Of a stretch of DNA of 64,000 nt, positions 12,131 through 25,600 are shown in pieces. Under the pieces are notes generated by a model. The model made no database searches, was not told the DNA's origin, and saw only the letters and a list, made by a program, of their open reading frames with translations. Each line of letters begins with the position of its first letter. Positions within the stretch are counted from its first letter, which is position 1. Position numbers and translations under genes: made by a program. The stretch covers positions 124,001-188,000 of the forward strand of contig JAPDOI010001150.1 in assembly GCA_029168955.1 (NCBI GenBank), read 5' to 3'. The DNA is from Aplectana chamaeleonis. Lineage: Eukaryota > Nematoda > Chromadorea > Rhabditida > Cosmocercidae.

Positions 12131-12332
12131 GTCAACTTTTTCATCCGACTATAAAAATACTTCAGAAAAAGCTGTATTTTTTACACAAAAACACCGATTT
12201 CTCATGTCTTCATTCCATATACGGGGTATCGCATGGGTCATGCGAATTAAGGTAAAAATGTTTTGATGCTTTTTATGGCATGGTAAATGATCACAAGATG
12301 TCACAAGATAGCTGAGTTGGACGCAAAACTCA

Positions 12333-12403
12333 GATGTCAGGCAGGACTCGAACCTGCATTGCACGCTTTCCGGGCGAGAGTGTTACCATTACACCACCGA
12401 CAC
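12333..12403 (-). tRNA. tRNA-like gene, Gly-type body, anticodon position reads GGA
   Basis: On the minus strand the 71 bases fold as a class I tRNA: acceptor GTGTCGG/CTGACAT (two G-U pairs), D stem GTGT/ACAC around AATGGTA, anticodon stem CTCGC/GCGTG with one T-T mismatch, T stem GCAGG/CCTGC around TTCGAGT. A and B box sequences are intact. The seven-base loop CCGGAAA would place GGA in the anticodon, nominally serine, but there is no long variable arm and position 33 is C rather than T. The body resembles tRNA-Gly. It could be a decayed gene or a tRNA-derived repeat. Confidence 0.5.
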
Positions 12404-12455
12404 CCCGTTCTGTATCCCTCAGCTATAGCATAATAGCTGAGGGATGCAGAACGGG

Positions 12456-12526
12456 GTGTCGGTGGTGTAATGGTAACACTCTCGCCCGGAAAGCGTGCAA
12501 TGCAGGTTCGAGTCGTGCCTGACATC
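12456..12526 (+). pseudogene. Mirror tRNA-like copy with broken T stem
   Basis: Inverted partner of the copy at 12333-12403, with the same acceptor, D and anticodon arms. One change in the 3' half of the T stem (CGTGC in place of CCTGC) breaks a base pair, so this copy is the likelier pseudogene. Confidence 0.5.
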
Positions 12527-12569
12527 TGAGTTTTGCGTTCAACTCTGCTACCTTGTGACATCTTAAGGT

Positions 12570-13502
12570 AAAAATATCACACCTAATCTTTTAATGAGTA
12601 AAATCGAGACCAGTATTATTTAGCCATCTTCATATGAATCAGTTTCTTCTACCAAATCGGTTTCTCCGTAGGCGGTCTCGTCGGTTTTGAAATAATTCTC
12701 TGATGACGTGTCGTAATCAGATTCGGCGATCCTTCCATATCTTCTGATTTCCTTTGCCGTCCAGCCTTTGCTAACTTTCAAAATAAAATATATATGCTCC
12801 ATTAAATATCTAAGCCCGAGCCGGCTGAAAGTTCGACTCGTTCTCCCAATCTGCGGGCCCGCTTCCGTTGCTGTCCTGGATACAGCTGTTCGTGTTCATG
12901 CTCCTCCAATTTCCTCGAATAGCAGTAGCAGTAGCCCGGAGATTACGAGAACGAGCCAAGCTTTCAGACGGCTCGTATTGCTGTTCGGTGCGGCTCGGGA
13001 CCAAGAATGGTCTGAATGTGAATCGACTGGGTGGGAGTGTGCGAGAGTCAGACAAACTCATACGAATTCGCGCGAGCACAGTGACTCTATAGTTGTTAGT
13101 GGTGCAGTGTGCAGTGCAAGGAACGAATGCCACTGTGCATACTCGCATTTGATTTCGGAGAGTGAGGAGGTACCCAATACTGTTTCGCTGAGAATTCTCA
13201 GAACAGTGTGGCACAGGCAATAAGTTATGGTAGGCCGTAAAGCATCTAAGTTTCCATGGGCAGTAAACATGGTTTGTCCGATGATAGGAAAATTCATTTT
13301 TCATATTTATTTGCTTGAATTTCAATCTTCGGAAACACAAGCTAAAGAATGCGAACCTCTATCCGTATCCTCTTTAGTTTCTTTCCACCCCACCAGCTTT
13401 CCGAAAGGGTTCAATTTCTAATCTGACGGGCAGTTCGGGTAGTTCTGAATTTTTTCGCTGCACACGGTTTTTCTGGCAAAAGATCTACCTATTTCTTTTC
13501 AG
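12570..13502 (+). promoter_or_regulatory. Region upstream of the receptor gene; no TATA or initiator defined
   Basis: About 900 bases lie between the tRNA-like pair and the first receptor exon. The stretch 12820-13230 is more GC-rich than its surroundings and may hold the promoter or an untranslated leader. No motif decides this. Short ORFs on both strands are unsupported. A strong acceptor-like TTTCTTTTCAG ends at 13502, 17 bases before the receptor ATG; it could receive a spliced leader or an upstream exon. Confidence 0.3.
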
Positions 13503-13519
13503 AATCCCGCAGTCTAGAT

Positions 13520-13611
13520 ATGGATGTGTGTCGCGTTTGCGGCGATGGAAACGCGAAGACACATTATGGTGTGGTCACATGCTTCGGATGCAAGGGATTC
13601 TTTCGACGAAC
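13520..13611 (+). CDS. Receptor exon 1: first zinc finger
   Basis: Encodes the first C4 finger, CRVCGDG to GCKGFFRR, with the DNA-reading helix. The P-box keeps the CKG of canonical receptors, unlike many expanded nematode receptors. The donor is GTAAGT. The reading frame is open back to the acceptor at 13502, so a few more N-terminal residues from an upstream exon are possible. Confidence 0.9.
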
Positions 13612-16600
13612 GTAAGTTATTGGTGAATTAATTTATTTCATTTAGCTTCTAGCAGGGGTTTCACGGGCTTCCTCTGTATCATACTTTCCTCATGTGGAAA
13701 TCTGATTTCGCACGTCACAAGTTTCACAAATTTCTCCATAAAAACTCTAAATCGCAATATAATTCGCAGGTTGAAAAGACCGTCCGAATATCAGTGTCGC
13801 CACAATGGTACGTGTGTTGTGGACCGGCATGAGCGAAACTCCTGTAGATATTGTCGATTCAAGAAGTGCATCGAGGTTGGAATGGATCCGAAAGGCTCGT
13901 CAGAGTTTTTTTTTCTACTCGATTCGTATTAAACACTCCAACTCAGTGTTCATTCCAACTTCAGTCTCACTTGTGAAATAGGTTACCAATCTAATACATC
14001 AATTATCATTGTTTCTCAATTTCTGAAAACTCGTACCCGCCGCCATTTCGAGTGTTCCGAAATCTGCCAACTAAGCCAATTTTGATGTTCAAGTTTGTGT
14101 GCAGCACGCAGCTCCTTGGTTAGCTACTCTTGCAATTTTGGAAGAGGAGGGAAATGCCAAGTTGTTGCGAAGTTAGGGCGGGTAAAGCAAAAAGTTGTGA
14201 TGACAACCACTAATTCTCCTATGACGGCTACCTTGTGAATGTTGAGAGAGTGGAAAACCTGAGAGAGAATCTTTTTTGTCAGCAAGAATTTCCGTGAATT
14301 TTTCCATTCGAAGACAGCAACTCTGTAGTTTTTACTGATGATTTTGTGAAAGTTTACGTATAAATACACGAACTGCGGCTGAAATTTCAGTAGTTTGGTG
14401 GAATGCTCGCGACAAAACCAGAAAAGATGCCCTCGAAACCATGGTAATCTCCGGTTTTCGTGTGAGGCGTCTAGGTACCCATTGGCAGAGATAATGTGTA
14501 TGCGTTATCAAGCAAACCCATTCGTCATAATCTATTGACTTACTTGACTTAAAGGCACAGTCCAACCTCAGAGGTAAATTTTGATATTATGGTCCGGTCA
14601 CCGCCTATAGCAACCCTGCCAAGCGCGAAATTTCGATTCACCCAAATAAGCGAGAAAAAGCTAGGAAAAAGTCGGCCACGCCCCTTTGAAAGAAAAAAAA
14701 TGGGTAACGCCCACCGCCAGGTTTCCGACCCCGATAGGGAAGAGACGCGCGAATGATTTTATCCAAGACCTATGTTCTTCGATTTGTTTTCGGTCTGGCT
14801 TTATATTGTGGCCTGCTACAGAACGATGGTTGCGAACAACGAGAAAACACGGGCTCGAAACAACTCGTTCGAGATTTTCTACCCGTTCAAACTCGAAATT
14901 TTTGAGGAGTCGCAACTCCGTTCGCAGTGAGTTTTGAGCGACTCTGAAAACACCATTGTGATCAGCGTGAAATTTCCTGCAAGATAGGCAGAAAAACGAA
15001 GAATCGATTCTGAGGTTGGACTGTGTTTTTAATCGGCTGGCTACCGCCTGACGCTGTCATTCCGCATCTAGTTCATGTTTTTGTTTATTATCGGAAACTG
15101 AAACTAACAAATAAAGGTAACACAGGAACAGTCGTTGTCCGATAAGTTCAAGGAGATCTACTTAGATAAATTAAGAATAAAAGGTTTGAGCATAAAAAAC
15201 GAAAATGCATCTTAAACCAAAACAATTGCCATTAAACCAAAACCTTCTTCACCGAGGTGTGCCGTCCTTGTAGACAGCCGGGTCCAATCTTCTTGGTCTT
15301 CAGCCACAATTTGAACACATTCCAACCAACTGCTACTGTTCCGTTTGCTGCGAAGTTAAAAATTGCGCCTGAACTGTCTTTTGATGCCGAGTGTCTTCAA
15401 ATCCTCTTTGACCGCACCCGTCCAGAACTTCCGCCTGCGTTCAGGTGGTCGTTTCTAGACAGGATTCGTGAGTATTTTTAGAGCATGTTGTACGAGAAGA
15501 ATCGGCGTTTTCTTTAGTATATGCCCGAACAGTCGGAGTCGGCTTTCCATGGCTGCTTGAGATGGCGTTGTGGGGGGGGGGGAGGGTGCTGGCAGCACGC
15601 TTGGTGTCAAGCGTTGATATACTGCATCGACTTCCTGGTAAAGATCTTCGTTATGGCATACACGCGGCCAGAAATATCCAAGCAAACGTCTAAACAGATT
15701 CCTCTCCATACAATCCGACTGTTCCATCTGCGTCTTCGGTGCTGCCGAGGTCTCCGATCCGTAAATTATTACAGGGCGAATAGCTGGTAATGTGCGTCCG
15801 AATGAGAATGGCTGCCCATACGGCTGGCGCGCTTGGCAGGCGGCCGCCGCGTTCGCCGCTCTCGGACGAGCATGCGAGAAGTCCCCACCGCCATCGACTA
15901 TGAACGGGGCCGGCACCGGCTGGCAGCAAGCACTGCGCCGATCAATAAGCTCTGTAAACGAGAGGAGAGGGAACGGCCGTCGTTGAAATCCAGTACTCGT
16001 CCGAGGGCGACACATGCGACTGCCGCCTGCCAAGCTCGCCGGCCGCGTGGGCCGCCATTATCATTCGGTCACACTTTAGGTAGACGCGCAAATTGAGTTC
16101 CTTCGCGATGATGGTAGACCACAAACACTTGGTTCGGGAATTGAATGCAGATGTAGCATTGCACATCGTTGTTTAATATACGCTGCATAACTACCATCAT
16201 TCATTAACAGACAGCCCAAATAACAGAAATCATCCACAAGTTCGATACGTTGTCTGTTCCCACAAACTCCCGTTGGAGGCCTCTGAGAGACCCACATCTG
16301 CTTGCATTTCACATTCTATTAAAAAAACCTAACATGGTGGAAGTAAAGAATCATTTCAATATTATTTATTTTCCATTTCAGCCGTTCGTCCTGACCGCGA
16401 CGCGACTGGACGTCATTACCAAGGTCGTCAGCGTCGATCAAAGTTGAGTAACGAGGACGAGGGCGAAGTGGACGCCGAGTGGATTCGCAAGTTGCCCGTT
16501 GATATGCGAACCACTTTAATGCAACTTATGAATATTGATCTGATGGTTTGTTCTCTGCTAGCGCTAGCAAACTCATTAAGATTTATTCCTTCAATTGAAT

Positions 16601-19600
16601 TATTTTTAATTGTAGCATGATTTCCACTTTGTCTTAGTAAATGGTTTGCAGGTGGGTAGCGGCGATGGTAATATTGATGGTATGACGTTGTATCCTTTGA
16701 ATTTCACATCGATACGCCAACTCCTTGAAGATCCGTCGGTTCTGGATGGAAAGCGCACTGAGGTTAGTAGTGATTACAGGTTGAAATAAACTGCCTATGG
16801 CGAGCGAAGTGCCGGAGCTGCATTATCGTGCAAATGCGAAGGTTCTGCCATGGACCATTGTTCGGTCCAACTGCTTCATCGCCACGGCCTATCGCGGTAA
16901 TGTCATGATATCCCGGCACAGTAATGATAGCGGAACTGAAGCGGTACTTTCGCGGTGCTACCGCGGTTGACTCGAGGCTGGATTTTGCGAAACTGTATGC
17001 ATGAGCTTGTCTAACAATTCTTTCTCTTCTTATGGACAGGGTATGAACATCAGGATTTTTTAGATGCGTTACGATTCATTTCGAGAAGTTGAGGCTGCTG
17101 AGCTGCCTGCAGTGGCTCATCGAAATCTTCTTTCCGCCGTGGATTGGGTCGATCACCTTTTCGATATTATAGACATACAAAACCTCGACGATAAGGTCAG
17201 TTTGAGGATTTAGGCGAGGAGCATGCTCTCGCGCAAGGAAAATGCTATATATTGTCTTTCATTTCTATGGCATTCCCATTACCTCTCTTAACTGAGAAAA
17301 CCTAAACAGGCAACAGCGACTGTTTATCCATACGTATACCATCACACTATATTGCCAGTGGAGGTGATCTACTAGTTTCATCATGTTTCATCGTATCAAC
17401 TTGCTGAGTAATCGGAGCGATAAACGTTATGGATAAACGGTCACTGCTGCGTGTTTAGTTGGACCCCTCTAAACTATCTTCCCACTTTCAGGTGGCAATG
17501 GTCAAGCACTGTTTTGCTCCACTGATGGTGTTTGGCTTCAGCGTGGTTACAGCAAGAAACACGAAACAGCCAGATGTCGTTTGTGTGTGCAACTATGGCC
17601 ATGTGAAACGTGACTGTTGTATGAAGTGGGCGGAGCCATAGTGGGTAATATTTCGGTAATACTGTCAGATTTGCTCTCAATGTTTTAAAGATTTATTGTT
17701 AGCAAACGTGAGGTTTGAGAACTTTGAATTCATGGGTCAAAACTTCGAAACTAACGACACTTGCAAATCATGTATTGACCCTGCAAAATCGTTGCTATTG
17801 ACGAGCACAAGCAGATAAATCCAGAACTCGAGCCAAACACAGGACAATGCAAAACACACCAATGCCCAACCCAAACACAGTAAATGCCTCATGAATTTAC
17901 TTATAAAAACATGTCGTCATTTTGAGAAGCCGCGACTATGCTTGTCAGGGAAAGTAGCACGGGGTAAAACGAAGGGGTGATGGCTGTCGATCGAGTGATT
18001 TCGCACGTAGTTGTTGAGTGCGATTCTGTAACTGATTGACGGTGATCAGTTCGGCGCTATAGGTAGGTCTGGGGCATTCCTTAAAAGCTCTGATTTTCGA
18101 AGTTCGCCAGGAACGAGCGGCCGTATACCGTCAAAACATTTTTATCAGGAGTTATATTTTGCCATGACCTAGCGCCCCGCGGTATTCGAAACCGCGTGCG
18201 CTTCAGAAATGTGACAGAGAAAACTTTTTGTATATTGTTTTCCTATCCGCAAAAAAAACTACATACACATAAGGGAAACCAAAACGATCTTCAGTCGTCA
18301 GTACAAGTCCCCGAACAGCCAATCCAACGCTTTGCACAGACACAACCTCTATAATGAGAGGAATCGGGCGATTAAGGCCTGCAGACGCCTGCCTACCAGG
18401 GATGTGCGGAAATTTTTAGAAAATTTTCAGAAAACAAAAAATTGAGTCTGTCAGAAAACAGAAAGGCCAAAACGGCCAGAAAACAGAAATCAGGGGTGGT
18501 AGTAAATGGGGTGTTAAACGCGAATAAACCGCCACCTCCTAGCCGCCAACATACCGCGACATAAATGCAGTAGAGCCACCAAATTAACGCGAACAAACCG
18601 CCACCTCCTGGCCGGCTACGAACCGCGACATAGGTACCACGGTTTGTTGCCGGCTCAACGAACGCTGCCCTCTGCTTACACATACATTATGCGTGACCTT
18701 CGTCCGCATAAGTATTTTCTACACTTGGACACGAACGACGTTTACGGTGGAAAGACGAGGGATCGGAAAGATTATACAAGTAATGCTCTTTGTTTTATTC
18801 ATTAGGAAGAGCATTCAAAGGGAACTTCGTAATATTTCGCTTGTTCGAAACACGATCAGAGCGCAATTTTTAAAATTTTTCTTGAAAATCCTAATTCTCG
18901 TAATTTTTTATGAGCTCCGTGAGTTTTCAAGGCCACTCTCGAAAAGACATGTTAGGTTAATCATTAGCCTCAATCAATCAAATGCGTGTGATCTGACAAA
19001 AGTTTGCATTTGTAGTAACTTTGTTAACTTTTAAAAAAAATTTTTTCAAACGAAAGTTTTTTGAAAAAACAAAAAACTTCTCCAAAGGAAATTTCGAGCG
19101 AGCGAAAATTTGAAAATTTCTGGTTGAATTATTCACAAGGTGTTCTTGGGAAGGTAACGCTAGGTGCGAAAAAGACATTCCGAAACTCGTCGAGTAATTG
19201 CATAAATTCAAATAATGTCCTGCACTCAACTGAAATGGATAGTTGAAAACCTATAAGAATGATGATAAACTAGATGGTCTATTTTCGTTCTTGAAATAGA
19301 ATTCAAGTGTTTTTTTTTGGAAGCGTGCAACTGAAGTCTGGCGTCCGAGATTGGGGTAATGGTGTGATTTCGGTTATTTATGCAGTTGGATTTGTGAAGT
19401 GTTTGCCGTCTTCTCAAAATGAAACTAATCCCCCGCCCGCAGTTAGTGCTGGAAATATACAGAAACACTGTTACACACTCATATGCGCATCATGCAAGGA
19501 AAAGATTTTGTGCACATATTTCAAGGTAAGAAATTGAAACACTGAGTGGCTCTACCAATGCACCAGAGCAAGTGCGTCGCGGACCCTCAAAAAAAAAATA

Positions 19601-22600
19601 AGAGGCCACGATGGCACTGATCTGGCAATTAAAGAGGAGTATTCGAATCTTGCACAAAAAGGAGAACAAATACAATTGGTTTTTTTTACAAGTTTGCATT
19701 TCTTTCCCACAAAACTCGCCCGATGCGCCCCGACTAATGCTGATTAAACATAACTAAAGCATCAATTCACTTCAAAATCAATCGCTTGGAAAATTTTCAC
19801 TTTTTTGCACTAAAGAAGTTCTGGAAACCTGTTCGAAACGCGAGCAAGCAAATAGTTTACTACATACTCCTCATAGTCTGTGCTATGCAATGAGTTATGA
19901 AAATGAAACTAACCTGATAATAGCGAAGCGAATGAATTTCGGAAGAAAATAAACAAAAGCGGGAGAAGTGTCGGCGCTCGCCAAAAAATTAACAGCTGAT
20001 TGGGAGGGATTGATTAGTGCCACCAAAGAAGACGGCCAACGTGTTTCAGCAATGATCCCTGCTTTGTTTTTGATCCCTCATCGCCCGTTTCCCTGGCGGA
20101 AGCCGTTAAAAGACTATCCCTTGAAACACCTTTCAGTTTTAAAGATAGGCTGACGTCCTGAATCAAAATGGTTAACAGAACTTCCCTAACCCTCTGCATT
20201 AATTAAACTCGTACATGCCCTCAGTATAGATGGTCAAAACCGTTCCTACTGTATCTTGCTAACCGCATCCAAAAACTCCTCAGGAGGAGTTTCTCGTTAA
20301 CCGCCAGTTCGTCTCGCATTTCAGCACTATTTCCGTGCTGTTTACGGGAGTGTGTTAAACGCGAACTTACCGCGAGGATGCCACATGTCGGAATTTTAGA
20401 GAAAAAACAGCCCTGAAAACGTTTTGAAATCGCTATTTTTCGTAACAAAGGTTACAATTGTCGCTTTTTCGAGGCGTTTTCATTGAAAGTGTAACAAATG
20501 CCTACCACTGAGGGATGTTAGGGTGAAACTAGAGCGAATTCTCTCCCAACTATTAGGAGTCCTGCTCAGATTCTGTTGTGGTTAAACTCGCGTTTAACGC
20601 GAACTTAAGTTTAACACCCCCAATTACTACCACCCCAGAAAACAGAAAAATTTCAGAAAAAAATACTGCATTTTAAGTTTTTTCAAATGAAGAGAGGATG
20701 TAATTGTTAATACCTCTGTCATACTTGTGAAACGATATCTGCAGAACAGCACAGCTCACCTATAAGTCATTGATAGTAGCAATGACGCGTCAATGACGAA
20801 TAGAACATCATTAAAGACACGCTGAGAGTCTTGGCCGAGAAATAGCCCACCAGGCTTAGCAAATCATCATGTCGAGCAGATTCTCTAGTGTTTCTTGATT
20901 ATTGCTTGGCTGCTAGGTGGCTGCGATCATGTTGTTTGTGGAATAATTGAGGAATAACCGAGAAAACATGGGTAGTTGAACCGACGGCGGTGTTGACATC
21001 CGAATCTGCCTCAACAATGCGTCTTAAGCTCCATCCATAGCAGACGACCAGCGTCAAAGCGTCAAGGCGTCGGACGACTGGCCGGCTGCAGTGGTCGCTG
21101 GGAGTCAGATCAATAACAAATGCCGAAGATGCAAACCCCCAGCGTCACATTACGGTTTATTGGCGCTAGGACGTCTGCTATGGACGAAGCCTTACACTCT
21201 CCTTTGAGAGCATTCTTTCGCGGCTGTATCCCGACGACCATTATTTGACGCCTATTTCGCGGCAACCAGCTATTTTCCGAACACGACCTTGTTTTCGGCT
21301 ACTACACGAAAATCAGGCATTTTGTGATTATTTATCGGCTATTGCTCGGCCAAAACTCTCAGAGCACTCACCCGTTTGGTAGAACGTCAGCACAATAAGG
21401 GTTGCATTCTAGGACAGACATCGGGTTCAGACCCTCGCTGTGTGCAACAGCTGCTGCGAACAACTTACTGCGGCAGCTGCTGACAAGAGGGTTGAATTCG
21501 TGCTCTGCCCTGGGATGCTACCCCTATTGTGCCAAAGTACTACCCTACGAGCAGGGTTCGCGATAAAAAAAACAATTGTTGAATTTTCTTTATAAGAATG
21601 CAGGTCTGGTCATCAGAAAAGTGAAAATAAGGGAGAAGTTGCATAAACGCACAAAAAAGTCAGAACGGCTAAATGGTGGGTGTATGCACACCCCCAAACT
21701 AAGAGGTTTTTTATAAATGCGTATTTTCCGCCTTATATTTTGCCGCCAAAAAACTTAGTAATCTCTCGGTGTCCAGCAACTACTTTAAATGCAGAATAAA
21801 AGACGAAAAACAAGCAAATGTAGAAATCTAGTAATTGGGGGCGGGCTGAGACTCAGCAATAGCTTGTATTTGAGCGTTTTCTCTCCAACTTTCCACTTGT
21901 TTTCTTTTTTGTGATGACCAGGCCTACCTTCTCAAATAAGATACCACAATAAACTTTTTTATCGCGAACCCAGGGGTGTGTATAGAAGTCTGTTGGTACC
22001 TGCTCGTTGGTGCCCCTGCTTCTACTGAACCCAGCAGACGTTTGAGTGTACACAGGGAACGTTCGAGCGATATAGCGGGCACAACTATATCGCGAAGGTA
22101 TCCCATACATTGCATAAAGGTGTCGCCGTCCGGCACACTAAGGCCTCTGGTTCATAACACCTGAAGATCCGTACCCAAGGAGTTCATGGAATCTTTGGCC
22201 ACAAGCCACGCTTTCGCCACCCTGAACTGTCGATCGCTGTCGAATGATATCCAAAAAACTGCGCTATCTAGCCTTCTGAGTTATTTCCATGCACCGTTTG
22301 CTGCTTTGCAGAAAACCCGCCTCAAGGATAGACCCGTCATCAGCGTCGGAGAGTGCGCCATCTACTGTGGTAACGTGGAGGATAGCAGAGTGGGAGGCTG
22401 TGCAATAGCTGTAAAGAAGGGTTTCAATGGTATGGTCAAGGAGTTTGGCTCAACGTCGTGAACGGAATGCATTCGTATGACTGCGGAATCACAGAGGATT
22501 TAATCTGTGGATAGTGAGTGCTCATGCGCCCACTGAAACCGCCGAGGACAATTCGAAGGATGCGTTTTATCAGGAACTCAATGTGTTGCTGGCCACGATA

Positions 22601-25600
22601 TTTTGTCAACATGCTGCTGTGGTGGGGATTGACGCAAGTGCGAAGATGGGACTTGATCAGGAATCTGAAGTACTCGGTAAATGGTACTACCCAGTGGGGC
22701 AAACATCGGACAATGGCTACCGCCTCGTCGAATTTTGTGAACGCAGTGGTCTGATTATTGTATCGACATTCAAGAGGAACCATCGCCGCTATCAGCTTAC
22801 GTGGCAGGGACCAACCCAGCTATCTCCAGAAGAGCAGCGGGTGCGGAAGGTGACAACCTTAAAACTACAGCTCGACTATGGCATATTCCAGTATCGGACA
22901 TTCGAAGATCTAGAGCTGTGTGGAGTGTCGCATTCGATTCGGATCATCGTCCTGTTCTGTTGAACTTTACTGCGAGGATTCATGAGAGGAAGCGAGGGGC
23001 TCAGCCTCTCCAGAGGATTGACGTGACAAGTCTTAGAGATGAAGAATGCTGAAGGAATTTTCGACAACGTGTTTCTATTCACATCGGAGTACGGACGAAG
23101 AAGAAACTTTGCGACGCGGATTCTTTTGTAAAGTGCATCCAGCACGCCTCGAAAGAGGCACTCCCGGTTGTACAGCCTAAGAAGAAGTTCGACTACGTCT
23201 CAGAGGAAACGACGTCTACTAACAACAAGGTGTGTGCTCTCTGAACTGCAGGAAACTTCGTGGAGAAAAGCGTCTGAGGAGGAAGTTGCGTCGGCAGCTT
23301 CAAAGTGACCGCGAACGAGAGGGGACGTGTAGATCTAAGGAGTTCGAGAAGGCTTGGGAGGAGAAAATTCCAAGGAAAGCCTACACGTTGCTGCGACAGT
23401 ATAGCGGGGAGATGAAGAGATGTTCTCCTGTCTTGAACACTACCAATGGATTCAATCAATTCCTAACTACCAATGGAGTTGCAGTTGGTGATGCGACGCT
23501 GCCAATGTGGAAGGATTACTTCAGTTTATTGCTGAAACGTCCAGCGCCATCAGTACCTGAGCTCCCGCATGTTCAGAGAGCACATTAAGATGTCAGTGAG
23601 GAACCGCCGAAAAAAAAACGACTGAGTCTGAAGTTATGGATTGTGTCCGGAAAATAAAGAATGGAAAGGCAGGTGGAGATGACAACATCACGGAATGCTG
23701 AAAGCTCTTCTTCCGTCTGGGATTCGTGAAATGACCAACACCATCCGTGCCATATGGATGAGCGAAAGGACACCCGATTCGTGGAGACATGCGATCATCG
23801 TACCTTTTCACAAGAAGCTATCTGTCACGGATTTTAAGAAGTACAGAGGAATCTCTCTACTTAGCGTCATGTACAAGGTTTTAGAACATATCATTCTCGA
23901 GCGACTTATCAAACATCGTGAAGGAACGACCAGAGATGAAAAAGCCGGTTTTCGACCTGGAAGATCGACCATCGACCAAGTGTTCGTCGTGAGAAGAGTA
24001 ATTGAATCGAGGCAGCGGTATTCAAAGCCATTACAGCTTGCTTTTTTGGGCGTTGAAGCCGCGTTTGACTCTCCCCATCGTGATCGATTGCTCAACACTC
24101 TGCGAGCAGATGGAGTCTCGGAAAAGTAGGTTCAGTTAATCGAGGACATGAACAGAGGAACAACTGCAGCAGTTCGTACACCTGTCGGATTTACGTCAGC
24201 TTTCGAGGTGAAAACAGAAGTAAGACAAGGAGCCGTAGCAGGACCTTTTCTTTTCAACTTCGCCGTTGATGACATCATGCGTAGAGTTGCAAAAAAAGTT
24301 CCTCTCGGTGTGATCCTAACATCATCAGGACGCTCCCTTGTCGATTGGAGTACGCCGACGACATTGTGTTATTCGCTGAAAAGAACGCAAAGCTGCAAAG
24401 GATTGTGAACCTCGTTTCGAAGTATGCCGCAACCTATGGACTTCGTCTTCGTCCCGACAAATGCAAGCAGATGTGGGTCTCTCAGAGGCCTTCAACGGGG
24501 GTTTGTGTGGACGGACAACGGATAGAACTGGTGGATGATTTCTGTTATTTGGGCTGTTTGCTGGAGAACGGTGGTAGTTATGCAGCGGATATTCGACAAC
24601 GATGTGCGAAAGCTACGTCTGCATTCAATTCTCTAACCAAATGTTTGTGGTTTACCCCCATCGCGAAGGAAGTCAAGTTGCGCGTCTACCTATCCGCTAT
24701 TCGCCCTATCATGATGTACAGATCGGAGACGTGGGCAGCACCGAAGACGCAGATGGAAAGGTTGGATTGTACGGAGAGGAAGCTTTTTAGGCGTTTGCTT
24801 GAATATTTCTGGCCGTGTGTATGCCATAACGAAGATCTTTACAAGGAAGTAGACGCAGTACATCAACGCTTGACACGAGGGAGGTGCCAGTATTTCTCAA
24901 TGCCATCTTAAGCAGCAATGGAAAGTCGACTTTGACTGCTCGGGCATATACTAAGAAGAACGACGGATCGTCTCGTACAACACGCTTTAAGAATGCTTCC
25001 AAATCCTGTCTGGAAACGGCCACCTGGGCGTAGGCGAAAGTTCTGGACGGATGTGGTTAAAGAGGATTTGAAGTCACTCGGTATCGAAAGGCAGTTCAGG
25101 CACGATGTATCGTTTCGCAGGAAATGGAATAGTGACAGCTGGATGGAATGTGTTCAAATTGTGGCTGAAGACCGTGAAAAATGGACACGGCTGACTACTA
25201 GGACGGCATACCTCGATGAAGATGCGGAATGACCGCGTCAGGCGAAAGAGAAAACAGAAAGGCCAAAACGGCCAGAAAACAGAAATCAGAAAACAGAATT
25301 TTCCGCACACCCCTGCTGCCTATGGAAAACTTTGACGTCTCACCTCGTTCCAAAGCAAATGGTTATATCTTCGTGTTTCCCAGATATTAACTTCGAATTT
25401 ATTCTTTCATTTTAGCTCTCTGACATTAGAGTGCTAGAAATAGCACCCGTTTTCGGCGATAGTCGTGATAGCGCTAGCGTCACTCAAATAATGAGTGTCA
25501 CCTATTGATAAGGTGCGATTAAGACCAGGACCCTCGCAGGGAATGACTTCATGTTTGGTCGTCTGGTCTCAATAAACAAAGAATATGTATAAATGAAGAT

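Larger units (their letters stand above)
12294..12567. repeat. Inverted repeat carrying two tRNA-like genes
   Basis: The left arm (about 12294-12430) and right arm (about 12433-12567) are near-exact reverse complements around a short centre (CTATAGCATAATAG). Each arm holds one tRNA-like sequence, so the pair is divergently transcribed. The arms differ at only a few bases, pointing to recent duplication or ongoing gene conversion. Confidence 0.8.

Noticed and set aside
12334..12561. Small proteins encoded on both strands
   Set aside because: These frames are the two tRNA-like sequences of the inverted repeat read as protein.
15455..16033. 192-codon minus-strand ORF as a host gene
   Set aside because: It is the RTE C-terminal fragment fused by chance to the inserted MITE.
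17459..17641. Independent 60-residue gene
   Set aside because: It is exon 6 of the nuclear receptor read into its intron.
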